The translations under genes and the position numbers were made by a program. Positions 1 through 7,064 of a stretch of DNA of 23,831 bases are shown piece after piece. The notes under the pieces are model-generated. The model made no database searches. It was not told the origin of the DNA and worked only from the letters and a program-made list of their open reading frames with translations. Each line of letters begins with the position of its first letter. Positions within the stretch are counted from its first letter, which is position 1. This stretch comes from a virus: positions 1 to 23,831 of IMG/VR virus record IMGVR_UViG_3300031565_005441, one strand, 5' to 3'.

Positions 1-1484
1 CTGGCGAAACCAAGGTGTGACATTCCATACGTCAAACCGAAGTTAATGATTTTCGACTTTCTACGATAAGGTTTTTCTGTAGAACCGAATACCTCTATAC
101 TTGTACGATCATGAATATCCTCTCTATCCATAAACGCTTTTACCATAATCGGATCTTGTGAATAGAACGCGACAACCCGTAATTCGATTTGCGAATAATC
201 AAAAAACAATCTCACCCAACCAGTAACACCCACTATGTACGCACGCCTAATCGACCACGGATCAATTCCCCCCTCTTCTAAACCCAGACCGCAAAACTCT
301 TTCGCCCTGGCATCACTATCCACGGGTTGGTTCTGGAAATTTGGGCTCTTGCAAGACAACCTGCCTGAGTTGGTTCCGACCTGTTGATAATCAGGATGCA
401 AAATATTGTTAGCGTCCAACCGGTCAAGTATAGACGTCGTGTACGTGTTTAAGAGTTTCTCGACTTCCCGCCATTTTTGCATGAACGTTAGCACAGGGTA
501 AACGCCGCTAAACGATTCTAACACTTCTTTATCAACAGCAAGCTTTCCTTTTTTAGTTGTCTTGGTTAGCGTCAATCGACACTGGTTGATCAAATACTCG
601 CGCATATGATCATCCGAAGCCAAATTAAAATCACCTAACTTGCGGCCCAAACGATGCTCAATTTCAAACGTCAAATCTTTTTTGGCTACTTCTAAATCAC
701 CGCGTAACTTCACCAAGTAGTCTACGTCAATCGCTATACCGTTTCGCTCCATATCACATAGAACATGAGTCAACTTCATCTCAGTATTCCAAACACGCGA
801 ATACTTTTTCGATATGCCCTCGCGCTCGTAAAACAAGTAAAGCAAAAACGTGAACTCGGCGTCAAAACATGCGTACGTTCCGCACAACTGAATATCTATT
901 TCGGAATACCCGTATTGATACCGGTAATCACTAATATTCATACCGTTCAATTTAGCTAAACGATCAACTTCTAAATCGATCAACGCTTCAAATTCGACCG
1001 CGTCTTCGCGTCCTAAATCAGAAACTGCCCGAATCTTGAGCGCGATACGCCTATTCTCATCGAATAGATGCGCCGCTATCATGGTATCGTATCGCGGGCC
1101 TAAAACTTCCCAACCGTCACGCCTTGCCATGTGTTCATCAAACTTGATATTATGCGCGATTTTTAATTTGCTCTTATCACCTAATAGTTTCCCGATTGCA
1201 GGGGAAACTAATTCAAAAGGCAATTGTTGCTCACCGGTATGATGCCTGAAAGGGACATAAAAATACCTCACATCCGCGTTGTAAGGGTTGTATCCCCCAA
1301 ACGCTACCCCGCACGCGCACGCGTGCTTGAACCACGCAAAACCGCTTGTCTCAAAGTCAAACACCACTACCGGCGACAACTGCATGAAAGCAAGCATTGC
1401 CTCGAACGCTTTCGGCGTCGTAACAATCGTCTTATCAGGATACCCTGTATCCGTGGACGTAAACGCTTTTACTTGAGAAACCAA
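1..1484 (-). CDS. Family A DNA polymerase with 3'-5' exonuclease domain, C-terminus cut off by window
   Basis: Replicative phage DNA polymerase of the PolA type; about 494 residues are in the window and the frame runs off the left end. An N-terminal DnaQ-like exonuclease domain shows FDFETSG (about residues 42-48), HNIKFD (about 130) and YACFDAEF (about 206), matching Exo I, II and III. The polymerase domain shows MERNGIAID, TNSGRLSCKSPNFQNQP (about 371), motif A DYSQIEL (about 428), DIHDRTSIEVFG and motif B KSKIINFGLTYGMS (about 476). Motif C (HDE) would lie outside. Start: this frame is closed by a TGA about 60 bases upstream, and the only usual start codon before the exonuclease domain is TTG at 1484. 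It lies 7 bases after the stop of the preceding open frame, with a weak TTAGG upstream, so translational coupling is likely. The function is very secure; the start is less so. Confidence 0.96.
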   Translation of the reverse strand, partial: MVSQVKAFTSTDTGYPDKTIVTTPKAFEAMLAFMQLSPVVVFDFETSGFAWFKHACACGVAFGGYNPYNADVRYFYVPFRHHTGEQQLPFELVSPAIGKLLGDKSKLKIAHNIKFDEHMARRDGWEVLGPRYDTMIAAHLFDENRRIALKIRAVSDLGREDAVEFEALIDLEVDRLAKLNGMNISDYRYQYGYSEIDIQLCGTYACFDAEFTFLLYLFYEREGISKKYSRVWNTEMKLTHVLCDMERNGIAIDVDYLVKLRGDLEVAKKDLTFEIEHRLGRKLGDFNLASDDHMREYLINQCRLTLTKTTKKGKLAVDKEVLESFSGVYPVLTFMQKWREVEKLLNTYTTSILDRLDANNILHPDYQQVGTNSGRLSCKSPNFQNQPVDSDARAKEFCGLGLEEGGIDPWSIRRAYIVGVTGWVRLFFDYSQIELRVVAFYSQDPIMVKAFMDREDIHDRTSIEVFGSTEKPYRRKSKIINFGLTYGMSHLGFA

Positions 1485-1491
1485 ATCAAAC

Positions 1492-2628
1492 CTAACACAA
1501 CGATTTGAATAAACGCTCGTTAGGATCCCCCGACAATTGCGATACGTATTTCACGAAACCATTACGATCAACATCCCACGCAATTATTTGCACGATTTTT
1601 ACTTCGGGAGTTTCCATAAGCGATGGGCAATCCGGCCAATCCACACCCACAATCCGCTTGTTATAGGTGTCCAGAACTACTTGTGGCTTTTTAATAGATC
1701 CTTTCCCCCCGGAATTAGCCAGTGAAGTTTGAAAAACCTCGGAGCACTCCACGACGTCAGTTTTCGCGTGCCTTCCGGCCTTTTGCCCTCGGGATACCTG
1801 CCCCGACGATCTAACTGTTTCGGGCAATCCCGCGCCCCCGCTATTTCCACCACCACTGAATACAGCGTGGGGTACTGCTCCCCCTTGTACTTGTAATACC
1901 CTTGACCCACTATCACCTCGTGAATTTCCCCCTGCCATAGGCGTTTCAATTTCATGCCTGGGCGCAGCATGGCTACTAGCGGGCTTCGTCTCCGCTCTCG
2001 CATCCACCTCAGTCTTCGCCGTTGTGATTTTGTCGGCGAGCGGTTGTGTCTCTCCTTGCGCTTGTCCTGTGCCGCTACAAGACTTACATACGCCGCGTCC
2101 TCTCTTGCCTGTACCCTTGCACTTTTCGCAAAACTGGGTACCTATCGCGGCGTTTCCCCCTTTCTCCTGGGCCTCCTTACGTCGGCTAGCCTTTTTCTGC
2201 TTGGGAACTTCCACTGTTTGCGCGGCCCTTAATTCGGCCTCGTTAAGTTCCCCCTCGCTCACCTCTTCAAACATTTCGGGATCAAAGTCTTCGGCTAAAT
2301 CTTCCCCGTCGTCTAACTCGGTTTCCTCGCCCGCGTACTCTATTACTGTTCTAGTCGCCTTAACCTGTTCTTTTTCCACGACGTACGGGTTAAACCCCGT
2401 GTTCTTTTGCCAATTCATCGCGAGCAAAACAGATTTTGGATCCGTTGACGTTAGCTCTCCCAACACCTCTGGAGTAGCTTTTTTAGGGCCAATGCTTCTT
2501 TGGTGCTTTGCCAGCACGCCAGTACAAAACGCGGCGCAACATTCATTCATTGCCGTGCATCCCTTACCTTCCCTACACTCGCTGTCTGCTCGCCCATCCC
2601 AATACAACCCAAAACATGATGAACCCAT
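1492..2628 (-). CDS. Zinc-finger protein with DnaJ-type CxxCxGxG motifs; long open frame
   Basis: Function unknown. ATG 2628 is preferred over GTG 2634 because a perfect GGAGG at 2636-2640 sits 7 bases before it; this gives 378 residues. The N-terminus is cysteine-rich (C5, C18, C24, C30, C31, C35; CFGLYWDG, ECREGKGC, MNECCAAF), a possible metal site. An acidic stretch follows at about residues 98-132, then a lysine-rich linker, then CEKCKGTG and CKSCSGTG (C167, C170, C181, C184), one pair of the zinc motifs found in the DnaJ cysteine-rich domain. From about base 2003 the frame overlaps a DUF2924 coding frame and reads as glycine/serine-rich sequence. After about base 1710 it again looks like ordinary protein (VVLDTYNKRIVGVDWPDC, IIAWDVDRNGFVKYVSQL). 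The true gene may be this whole frame, only its first part, or a product joined by frameshifting. Confidence 0.7.
   Translation of the reverse strand: MGSSCFGLYWDGRADSECREGKGCTAMNECCAAFCTGVLAKHQRSIGPKKATPEVLGELTSTDPKSVLLAMNWQKNTGFNPYVVEKEQVKATRTVIEYAGEETELDDGEDLAEDFDPEMFEEVSEGELNEAELRAAQTVEVPKQKKASRRKEAQEKGGNAAIGTQFCEKCKGTGKRGRGVCKSCSGTGQAQGETQPLADKITTAKTEVDARAETKPASSHAAPRHEIETPMAGGNSRGDSGSRVLQVQGGAVPHAVFSGGGNSGGAGLPETVRSSGQVSRGQKAGRHAKTDVVECSEVFQTSLANSGGKGSIKKPQVVLDTYNKRIVGVDWPDCPSLMETPEVKIVQIIAWDVDRNGFVKYVSQLSGDPNERLFKSLC
1677..2003 (-). CDS. DUF2924 family protein, nested out of frame inside the preceding gene
   Basis: 108 residues in the +1 frame relative to the 1492-2628 frame. It matches what I know of the DUF2924 family: a basic start (LRPGMKLKRLWQG), then a beta-rich core EIHEVIVGQGYYKYKGEQYP, then TLYSVVVEIAGARDC and the family-like end SWSAPRFFKLHW. 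DUF2924 proteins occur in phages and prophages; their function is unknown. ATG 2003 is preceded by GAGGTGG, a fair ribosome binding site with short spacing. A second ATG 33 bases downstream (about 1970) would also keep the whole domain. The gene lies wholly within another open frame, so it is either a truly nested gene, a +1 frameshift product of the upstream zinc-finger frame, or a sign of an indel in the sequence. The protein family call is good; the gene structure is open. Confidence 0.72.
   Translation of the reverse strand: MRERRRSPLVAMLRPGMKLKRLWQGEIHEVIVGQGYYKYKGEQYPTLYSVVVEIAGARDCPKQLDRRGRYPEGKRPEGTRKLTSWSAPRFFKLHWLIPGGKDLLKSHK
1701..1710 (-). promoter_or_regulatory. Candidate -1 ribosomal frameshift site (GGGGGGAAAG)
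   Basis: Near the 3' end of the DUF2924 frame the codons read CCG GGG GGA AAG. This holds two overlapping X_XXY_YYZ heptamers in the right register: G_GGG_GGA and G_GGA_AAG, the latter being the slippery sequence of the phage lambda G/GT tail genes. A -1 slip moves ribosomes into the longer frame that ends at 1492, replacing the last seven residues of the DUF2924 product with about 70 others. I did not find a convincing downstream stem-loop by eye. A homopolymer error in the six-G run is an alternative. Confidence 0.4.
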
Positions 2629-2642
2629 GATCACACCTCCAA

Positions 2643-3140
2643 TTAGTTGATTACCCGTTCACCCGAACGGTAGTTACAAAGACTTTGAATGACTTCCCTA
2701 CAATATAAAAGCAATTCACGTAATTTATGGTGGAAAAATTCACGACTTGTTGTACACGGCTTACGAGTAAGCCAAGTTTGACGCGAATTACAATCATTTT
2801 CGATATACGACACGAGCAAATCCCAATCATCACTTGGTAACGCAACCCGCAATAAACGGATCAATTCCCTATTCATGGCATGTTGTTCTAAATCGTCTGA
2901 AACATTGTCTGGAGGGACTCCAAGAGGTAACTGCTTATCCTTATTTTTCCGTTGGTAATCACGAACCTTGTTGCGTAATATTGTTGCTACTAGTTCATGA
3001 TCCACGAAATCCCCCCGGCTGTATTCCCACAAATGCGTTACCAACGCTATTTCATAATCTTCCCGGCTCAACCCTCTACTATTTACCGTCTCCCCGAAAA
3101 CAAATACCGCCCGACTAATTGCCGGTAAATGCAATTCCAT
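2643..3140 (-). CDS. Sigma-70-like (ECF-type) regulator, probable
   Basis: 165 residues. The layout resembles a small sigma factor. A helical N-terminal half carries a region 2-like segment (DYEIALVTHLWEYS, VATILRNKVRDYQRKNKDK; compare the R-N-x-x-x-D-Y-x-R-K pattern common in phage sigma factors). An acidic linker follows. The C-terminal part resembles region 4: LPSDDWDLLVSYIEND, then a helix-turn-helix-like RQTWLTRKPCTTSREFF and HHKLRELLLYCREVI. If correct it would direct host RNA polymerase to phage promoters. ATG 3140 is preceded by GAGGGAT, and a good promoter lies 50-80 bases upstream. The next gene starts 14 bases after its stop. Similarity is by pattern only; it could instead be another helix-turn-helix DNA-binding protein. 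Confidence 0.5.
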   Translation of the reverse strand: MELHLPAISRAVFVFGETVNSRGLSREDYEIALVTHLWEYSRGDFVDHELVATILRNKVRDYQRKNKDKQLPLGVPPDNVSDDLEQHAMNRELIRLLRVALPSDDWDLLVSYIENDCNSRQTWLTRKPCTTSREFFHHKLRELLLYCREVIQSLCNYRSGERVIN

Positions 3141-3184
3141 TGACTATCCCTCGCACATAGCTAGCCGTTCATCTCTATCAGATA

Positions 3185-3200
3185 CGCCGACAATACGGCG
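3185..3200. repeat. Perfect dyad around the -10 box, possible operator
   Basis: CGCCG and CGGCG form perfect inverted arms directly flanking the six bases of the -10 box. A protein bound here would block the promoter. The ribbon-helix-helix protein encoded just upstream (3272-3523) is a natural candidate binder, but that is inference. Confidence 0.45.
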
Positions 3201-3218
3201 CGCTGCCTTAGCCGTCAA
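3190..3218 (-). promoter_or_regulatory. Sigma-70-type promoter for the sigma-like gene
   Basis: On the minus strand TTGACG (3213-3218) and TATTGT (3190-3195) are separated by exactly 17 bases, close to the -35 and -10 consensus. It lies in the 131-base gap between the ribbon-helix-helix gene and the sigma-like gene, 50 bases upstream of ATG 3140. It is the best promoter I see in the window. Confidence 0.6.
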
Positions 3219-3271
3219 CGAAAAAAAGTGTAAAAAGCGCAATAAAGCTACTATTAATTTTTAGACAATAA

Positions 3272-3523
3272 TTACGATTGCTTTCGAACTGCGGTCAAAA
3301 CTTTCTGTACTATTTTGAAAGCTACTTTAGACGTATTGTCTCTTTTTTCACCAATTTGTAGCGGTGATAATTCAAGCAATAAAAGGCCCGCTGCCATAGC
3401 GAAAAAAGCGTTTTTCGGAATCCCCAACAAATCGCACATCTCATGGACTTGACCGTGCAGATCACGCGGTAAACGCAAATCAACTTTTGCACGATCTTTC
3501 TGCGGTTCCCATATTTGCTGCAT
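3272..3523 (-). CDS. Ribbon-helix-helix (CopG/Arc-like) DNA-binding protein
   Basis: 83 residues. The segment KVDLRLPRDLHGQVHEMCDL (about 13-32), then LGIPKNAFFAMAAGLLLLEL, fits the ribbon-helix-helix pattern: a short alternating beta strand (VDLRLP), helix A, a turn with GIPKN, and helix B. Such proteins bind DNA as dimers through the strand pair. The rest is a basic tail (about 57-83). ATG 3523 has GGAT upstream (TAGGATATT-ATG). The gene begins 9 bases after the primase stop and ends 131 bases before the next gene, in a gap that holds a promoter with a dyad. Likely a local repressor, possibly of that promoter. Confidence 0.65.
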   Translation of the reverse strand: MQQIWEPQKDRAKVDLRLPRDLHGQVHEMCDLLGIPKNAFFAMAAGLLLLELSPLQIGEKRDNTSKVAFKIVQKVLTAVRKQS

Positions 3524-3532
3524 AATATCCTA

Positions 3533-4534
3533 CTATCCTAGATATGCCAAACCTGAAACAGCGGAAGAAGGCCGCGCTTTTGCGCGGAACTGTTCAAGCT
3601 CGGCCCGCGTGTAATCCCCTGGATCCCCATGAGGCAGGAAGACCAGCCTTGTGTCGAAAATCCCGGATAGCTGCGCGGCCGCTTGCCTCATTTCCGGCCA
3701 CGCCCCTTCGGGCTCCGCCTCCGTAGGACCATCCCAAATCAAATCTATGGCCCGTACACCCGCTTTCTGCATCTTCAGCATTTGCTGTACTGATATTCGT
3801 TTTCCGAGCGTACAAACGGCGCTCGGCCCCGCGTGAATGCAATCAATCGGACCTTCTACCACAGCAACCCGATCAAAATGTCGCGCCGTATCGAGATTCA
3901 TTAAGACGTCTCTAGGGCTAGCCGCGCCAACGTCGCTGGGCGGATTGAGTGCTTTCACGTAGTTTTCTCCGGGCCTTGCTTTCCACATTGCCCGCGCTTG
4001 GTAGTACACTAATTTTCCTTGCTCCCAAATCGGGAAAATCAAGCGGTTACGATACCTGCCCACGTCGCAAAAGACAAGTCCAAATTGCCGTATATCGTCC
4101 AAAGTTATTCCGCGCTCGGTACAATACGGCAACACTGTATTTATTGGTTTCCAACCCATGGGCGGTGGAATCTCGACTGGGCCACCATTGTATACGCGCT
4201 CACCTTCTGGGCGGAAATAGGAACCCCTAAACGAGCCGCTACCGCTCACCCGCTGCCTTGCCTGATCAATTGAACAATTCTCGAGCAACCCTACCAGTGA
4301 TAACAATCCACCCGCACCACGCACCGCACGCTTTTTACCGCCAGGCACCATTTTATACTCTTCGCAAACCCAACAGTGCCACTGTTTTTTCTGGGCATTT
4401 ACAACCAACTTTTCCCTATTACAAATAGGGCAAATCATAGACCACTCATCTTTTGGTAATGGAACCGCACCGAATTTTTTCAGGTAAGAATTAAGATCAA
4501 AATTCTTTACCGCGTGTTCTGTAGTGTTGTTCAT
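3533..4534 (-). CDS. DnaG-like DNA primase (zinc-binding and TOPRIM domains)
   Basis: 333 residues, short for a DnaG-type primase. The N-terminal zinc-binding domain has CPIC (35-38) and HCWVC (53-57), the pattern C-x2-C-x15-C-x2-C. RLIFPIWEQGKLVYYQARAM (164-183) matches the conserved core strand of DnaG-like primases. The TOPRIM fold shows VAVVEGPIDCIHAG (223-236) with the catalytic Glu228, LGKRIS (243-248) and DLIWDGP (264-270). PHGDPGDYTR (301-310) resembles the DPDE motif. The usual D-x-D reads D-G-P here, so one metal ligand seems missing or displaced. No separate C-terminal helicase domain is present; the helicase is encoded next to it. ATG 4534 overlaps the helicase stop by 4 bases (ATGA) and has AAGGCGG upstream, so the two are coupled. 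Confidence 0.9.
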   Translation of the reverse strand: MNNTTEHAVKNFDLNSYLKKFGAVPLPKDEWSMICPICNREKLVVNAQKKQWHCWVCEEYKMVPGGKKRAVRGAGGLLSLVGLLENCSIDQARQRVSGSGSFRGSYFRPEGERVYNGGPVEIPPPMGWKPINTVLPYCTERGITLDDIRQFGLVFCDVGRYRNRLIFPIWEQGKLVYYQARAMWKARPGENYVKALNPPSDVGAASPRDVLMNLDTARHFDRVAVVEGPIDCIHAGPSAVCTLGKRISVQQMLKMQKAGVRAIDLIWDGPTEAEPEGAWPEMRQAAAQLSGIFDTRLVFLPHGDPGDYTRAELEQFRAKARPSSAVSGLAYLG

Positions 4535-5985
4535 ATCGCCGCCTTTCTTTGTTGTACTAAATTCGATACTGGTTTCGTTTGTCGCGAATACCCCAATGGG
4601 GTAGCCACTAATTCAGTACTACTAGGGTGAACCACTTCCCCGGCATCCCGTATCCCTTCAATCGTCATTCGTGAAAAATCAGATTTAACTAGAAAAACTT
4701 TTCCGGCCTCATTATCCCGATAAAGCTCGGCATATAACCGCATTTGATTGGCTTGCCTCTCTTCCGCTGTTTGATTTATCGAGCCGATGAAATCCGCAAC
4801 CCTTACCTTGTCAAAGCATTCTGCAATTTTTCTACTGTTCAAAATTTCCGGCGTAGAATCGATGTCCTTGTCGGGCCTTCGCGCTTGCGAGGCCGTCCAA
4901 AGTGCGTAGCCTCTATTCGCTAAACTTTTTAAATCACGAAACGCTGCACGCTGCATATCTGTTTCGTTTTTATAACCCTTGCCTCTACCTCGCAACAAAT
5001 CGCCATAGTCCACGATAATCAACTCGGGATCCCAATCGTATAACCGTTTTAACTCCTTCATTTCTTCATGGATGTCCATAGCCGAATAATCCCAGCGTTC
5101 AGTAAAGCCCCGCAACACTAATCTATTAGAGTACATTTGGTAGTCAAAAGCCATACGCTTGTAAGTCTCTTCTGAAAACGATCCATACTTCACCGTGTTA
5201 TACTCCTCCTGCGCGAACACGGTGTCATAACGATTCGCAACCATTTTGCGCGAACCCTCAAGCACTACGTGCAATACGTTTCTATTCGCTCGCCTCACCG
5301 CTTGCACGCCGTGGTTTACCAGTATGGTTGACTTCCCCCGCTTTGGGTATGCAACCCAAATCCCCATTTCGCCTAAACTCAATCCACCGCCTAAAACATT
5401 ATCTAGTTCGTGTATCCCCGTGGGCATCGTATCGCTGTACGCGTCGTGCGCCAAACGTAAACTAGTTCGTTGGTTAAAATCTTCAAAAAAGAATTCTCGA
5501 TCTGGGGGCGACCACGCGGTGTTGTAAATGCTATCCATCATAACCGCCATGAAATCGTATGCCTCATCCACCTTCCCTTGGTTGTAAAGTTCCTTTGTTT
5601 CTCGGAAGCCATCGACGAATATATTTCGTTTAATGAAATCTAGAACTTTGTCTTTTAGCCATTGTTCCTCGACTAAACTAGATTCCACCACAGTTTCCAA
5701 AGTTAACTGAAAATATTCGCGCATGGTCGGATCAAGGTTTCTTGTCTCATCCAACAACAAAGGCAATGAGGGGATCGCGTTATATTTCTCGTTGTACCGT
5801 TCGATAAATCGAAACGCCCAACTGAGTACGTCGTTTTCAAAAAAACTATCCTTCAAATATTTAATCGCCGCGCTAGAAAACCCCACGTCACGCGTTAACA
5901 ACTTGATTAACGATTTTTGAAACTCCACGCCAAACGGAAACGTTTGTGGGATCTCTTCTTGAACCTGTGAGCGTTTGGGGGGCAT
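4531..5985 (-). CDS. DnaB-like replicative DNA helicase
   Basis: 484 residues. A helical N-terminal part (about 1-160) precedes a RecA-type ATPase. MPTGIHELDNVLGGGLSLGE (187-206) is the classic lead-in. Walker A is AYPKRGKST (212-220), Walker B is LIIVDYGDLL (322-331), and TASQARRP (364-371) carries the polar residue of motif H3. SDFSRM (435-440) lies near the expected arginine-containing C-terminal motif. The family forms hexamers that unwind the fork on the lagging strand. The start codon follows the upstream stop directly (TAAATG) and lacks a clear ribosome binding site, so it probably depends on re-initiation. It overlaps the primase gene by 4 bases, consistent with an interacting helicase-primase pair. 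Confidence 0.92.
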   Translation of the reverse strand: MPPKRSQVQEEIPQTFPFGVEFQKSLIKLLTRDVGFSSAAIKYLKDSFFENDVLSWAFRFIERYNEKYNAIPSLPLLLDETRNLDPTMREYFQLTLETVVESSLVEEQWLKDKVLDFIKRNIFVDGFRETKELYNQGKVDEAYDFMAVMMDSIYNTAWSPPDREFFFEDFNQRTSLRLAHDAYSDTMPTGIHELDNVLGGGLSLGEMGIWVAYPKRGKSTILVNHGVQAVRRANRNVLHVVLEGSRKMVANRYDTVFAQEEYNTVKYGSFSEETYKRMAFDYQMYSNRLVLRGFTERWDYSAMDIHEEMKELKRLYDWDPELIIVDYGDLLRGRGKGYKNETDMQRAAFRDLKSLANRGYALWTASQARRPDKDIDSTPEILNSRKIAECFDKVRVADFIGSINQTAEERQANQMRLYAELYRDNEAGKVFLVKSDFSRMTIEGIRDAGEVVHPSSTELVATPLGYSRQTKPVSNLVQQRKAAI

Positions 5986-6609
5986 TTATAAACGTGCGAA
6001 CGCTTGCCGTTTCGCTTCCCCCGCTGACATCTTTCCCGAACGCAACGCCAACACATCAAACGCGGTATACCTTTGCAGTTCTGCCAAACACGCATCACTA
6101 TCCGCGCATTTTTGGCATACCTCACTCAATGGGTGATACCCGAACGTTTCCGTAAGCATGAATTTTCGACACGTATACGTTCCCCCCACTTTCAAATAAT
6201 ACAGTTTCGCGCCCTCGGCCGTTTGGCTCACGTCCTTATTCGGATCAAAACTCTTTTCTGGATCTCGTAACTTTTTCAGATTATCCAATTTACGAATATA
6301 CTGGGCATAGAATTCATAATCGGTATTTGAGTGAAAACGTTTTACGTGTTTTTCAGAAAGCAAATGTTGGGTGGTTAAACTGGGAGCAAAATTCCAAAAG
6401 CGCGCAGCAAACAACGAATAAAGCCATTGGCGCGATGGTACTGATCGTTCTCGACACCAAATAACCATTTCCTCGAGAACACGTAACCTCTCGGGAGTAG
6501 GTTTTAGCTCTCTAAGATATGGATTTCTTTTTTTAGCGTTTTTATAGTAGGTCGTTTGCTCGCGATAAAAAATGTAATCATCTAATAATTGAAGTACTTC
6601 TTTTTGCAT
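5986..6609 (-). CDS. Unknown protein upstream of DnaB-like helicase, C-terminal cysteine cluster
   Basis: 207 residues from ATG 6609, chosen because AGGGG sits 4 bases before it; GTG 6621 is an in-frame alternative. I do not recognise a family. The N-terminal half is helical, basic and aromatic-rich (YIFYREQTTYYKNAKKRNPY, RQWLYSLFAARFWNF). The C-terminal third holds CRKF, then CQKCADSDACLAEL (C-x2-C-x5-C), a likely metal site that resembles the cysteine cluster at the start of the 1492-2628 protein. It abuts the DnaB-like helicase gene, where phages often place a helicase loader or other replisome accessory factor, but nothing in the sequence proves that role. Confidence 0.7.
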   Translation of the reverse strand: MQKEVLQLLDDYIFYREQTTYYKNAKKRNPYLRELKPTPERLRVLEEMVIWCRERSVPSRQWLYSLFAARFWNFAPSLTTQHLLSEKHVKRFHSNTDYEFYAQYIRKLDNLKKLRDPEKSFDPNKDVSQTAEGAKLYYLKVGGTYTCRKFMLTETFGYHPLSEVCQKCADSDACLAELQRYTAFDVLALRSGKMSAGEAKRQAFARL

Positions 6610-6644
6610 GTATCCCCTCACGCATTTGAAAGTTGAATTGTTAT

Positions 6645-7046
6645 TTATAGTGGGGCGTCATTTAGTGACCACGTCGATTGTTTATCGGTTATTTGCCGAA
6701 CCAAATAGCGAATAACACGGTCTAATTCTTCCACCTCTAACATCTCCCCCTTAAAGATCGGCGCTTCTATCACCTTACCAAACGTTGGATCTTTTATCCG
6801 TTCCGTTCGTCCGCTTGGTTGTACGCTGCGATAGTCTCGATAACATGCAATAAGTTGTATCAGCGTGTCAACCCCATCGGGAAAAGGTAACGCGTCCACC
6901 AAAGCTATCGCGTCAAATATCAACCATTTGCGGCCTGATTTTTCTAACCACTCCTTCAGTTGATCGGCGTCCTTGAGCGACACGCGCAGCAATCTTTCAC
7001 TCTGTTCTTTGACTGAAAGCCCCGGCTCCAATTCTACCATGTCCAT
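6645..7046 (-). CDS. Hypothetical protein in replication operon
   Basis: 133 residues, no family recognised. It is acidic and probably mostly helical (VKEQSERLLRVSLKDADQLK, then EVEELDRVIRYLVRQITDK near the end), with a hydrophobic core segment KWLIFDAIALVDALPF. No membrane segment or signal peptide. ATG 7046 has a good GAGGGGA ribosome binding site. It starts 18 bases after the stop of the preceding small gene and ends 35 bases before the next start, so it belongs to the same transcript as helicase and primase. Confidence 0.65.
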   Translation of the reverse strand: MDMVELEPGLSVKEQSERLLRVSLKDADQLKEWLEKSGRKWLIFDAIALVDALPFPDGVDTLIQLIACYRDYRSVQPSGRTERIKDPTFGKVIEAPIFKGEMLEVEELDRVIRYLVRQITDKQSTWSLNDAPL

Positions 7047-7064
7047 GTTCTCCCCTCGCTGTTT

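Noticed and set aside
2024-2650. Plus-strand open frame of 208 codons
   Set aside because: It lies opposite the zinc-finger gene, has low-complexity serine/proline-rich translation typical of an antisense frame, and shows no ribosome binding site or family pattern.
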